Source of the DNA: Cyclobacterium roseum
GTDB taxonomy: Bacteria; Bacteroidota; Bacteroidia; Cytophagales; Cyclobacteriaceae
Direction of reading: 5' to 3'
Length of the DNA stretch: 64,000 nucleotides
Assembly (NCBI RefSeq): GCF_010119225.1
Contig: NZ_WNKF01000021.1
Location: forward strand, 1-64,000
How positions within the stretch are numbered: position 1 is the stretch's first letter; each line of letters opens with the position of its first letter. A program made the translations under genes and the position numbers. Shown here in pieces: positions 63,699 through 64,000 of this stretch. The notes below the pieces were generated by a model. The model ran no database searches. It had not been told where the DNA came from and worked only from the letters and a program-made list of their open reading frames with translations.

Positions 63699-64000
63699 AT
63701 GAAGATACTTACCCTACTCCTGCTGTCTCTGGCTTTTTCCCAGGTACAAGCCCAACATTACCAACCCCATCCCTCGGCTGTTTTTGAGTACCAAATGTTA
63801 CCCGTGACAACCCGGGAGGAGACAGCGCAAAGGCATTTGATGGATTGGCCCACCAAGACGCTGGAAAATTTTCATGTCGAACAGCTTGATCTGAAAACGG
63901 AAGATGCTATTGAAATAAAAAGCGACAAGGAAATGCTGGTATTGGTATTGGAGGGGGCGCTTCAATTGGATACAGATCGTTCTAAGGAGCTCCTGGAAGA
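63699..64000 (+). CDS. Secreted cupin-like protein, 3'-truncated by window end
   Basis: The frame opens with signal peptide MKILTLLLLSLAFSQVQAQ and runs to the window edge (100 codons visible). The mature part (VFEYQMLPVTTREE; IKSDKEMLVLVLEGALQL) has the strand pattern of the first half of a cupin barrel. The metal-binding histidines lie beyond the window or are not yet identifiable, so the function is open. Confidence 0.6.
   Translation, partial: MKILTLLLLSLAFSQVQAQHYQPHPSAVFEYQMLPVTTREETAQRHLMDWPTKTLENFHVEQLDLKTEDAIEIKSDKEMLVLVLEGALQLDTDRSKELLE

Noticed and set aside
1-64000. Search for tRNA, rRNA, CRISPR, insertion sequences, toxin-antitoxin or defence genes
   Set aside because: None recognised in any part of the window; all long frames belong to metabolism, envelope, signalling or polysaccharide synthesis.

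Overview
The window is a 64 kb chromosomal stretch from a member of Bacteroidota, most likely a Cytophagales bacterium of the Cyclobacteriaceae type (Cyclobacterium/Algoriphagus-like). The family-level guess is inference. It rests on a type IX secretion C-terminal tail, a SusC/SusD pair with ECF sigma and FecR anti-sigma factors, many twin-arginine or lipoprotein-exported sugar enzymes, Bacteroidota-style promoters (TAnnTTTG) and a moderate G+C content. No rRNA, tRNA, CRISPR array, transposase or phage gene was seen.

Left part (1-23945): the 3' end of a malectin/PKD-repeat secreted protein; UDP-glucose dehydrogenase; a BlaI-type repressor and a fatty acid desaturase; an ECF sigma / FecR / SusC / SusD locus for regulated uptake of an unknown glycan or oligomer; a PhoD-like phosphatase and S41 protease lipoprotein pair; a TetR regulator with an ABC1/UbiB-like kinase; a serine beta-lactamase-like hydrolase; an M81 lipoprotein; a PepSY-like plus DUF2490 pair; a Gre-like RNA polymerase-binding candidate; a tiny HPE-repeat lipoprotein; and a transglutaminase-like lipoprotein.

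Middle part (24211-43199): a xylose operon (SSS symporter, xylB, xylA) convergent with a LacI regulator and tagaturonate reductase (uxaB). Divergent from LacI, across a perfect CG-centred palindrome, runs an exported sugar-modification gene set: two Gfo/Idh/MocA oxidoreductases, a TIM-barrel epimerase and three alpha/beta hydrolases of acetylxylan-esterase type. Class II fructose-bisphosphate aldolase, a signal-less substrate-binding-like protein and a NIPSNAP protein follow. Together these suggest breakdown of acetylated plant or algal polysaccharide rich in xylose and uronic acids.

Right part (43374-63611): an exopolysaccharide cluster. UDP-glucuronate decarboxylase (UDP-xylose synthesis, fed by Ugd) is followed by a stand-alone receiver that overlaps a priming sugar transferase fused to a degenerate receiver domain. 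Glycosyltransferases come next, then a tightly overlapping minus-strand operon (TolC-like, Wzc-like, O-antigen ligase/polymerase, GT2, GT4, flippase). The cluster ends with a hexapeptide acyltransferase, a LytTR response regulator, a very large hybrid histidine kinase with GAF/PAS/REC/REC/HPt modules and another GT2. The most unusual element is the two-component signalling built into the priming transferase, which suggests that a phosphorelay acts directly on polysaccharide initiation. The window ends inside a secreted cupin-like gene.
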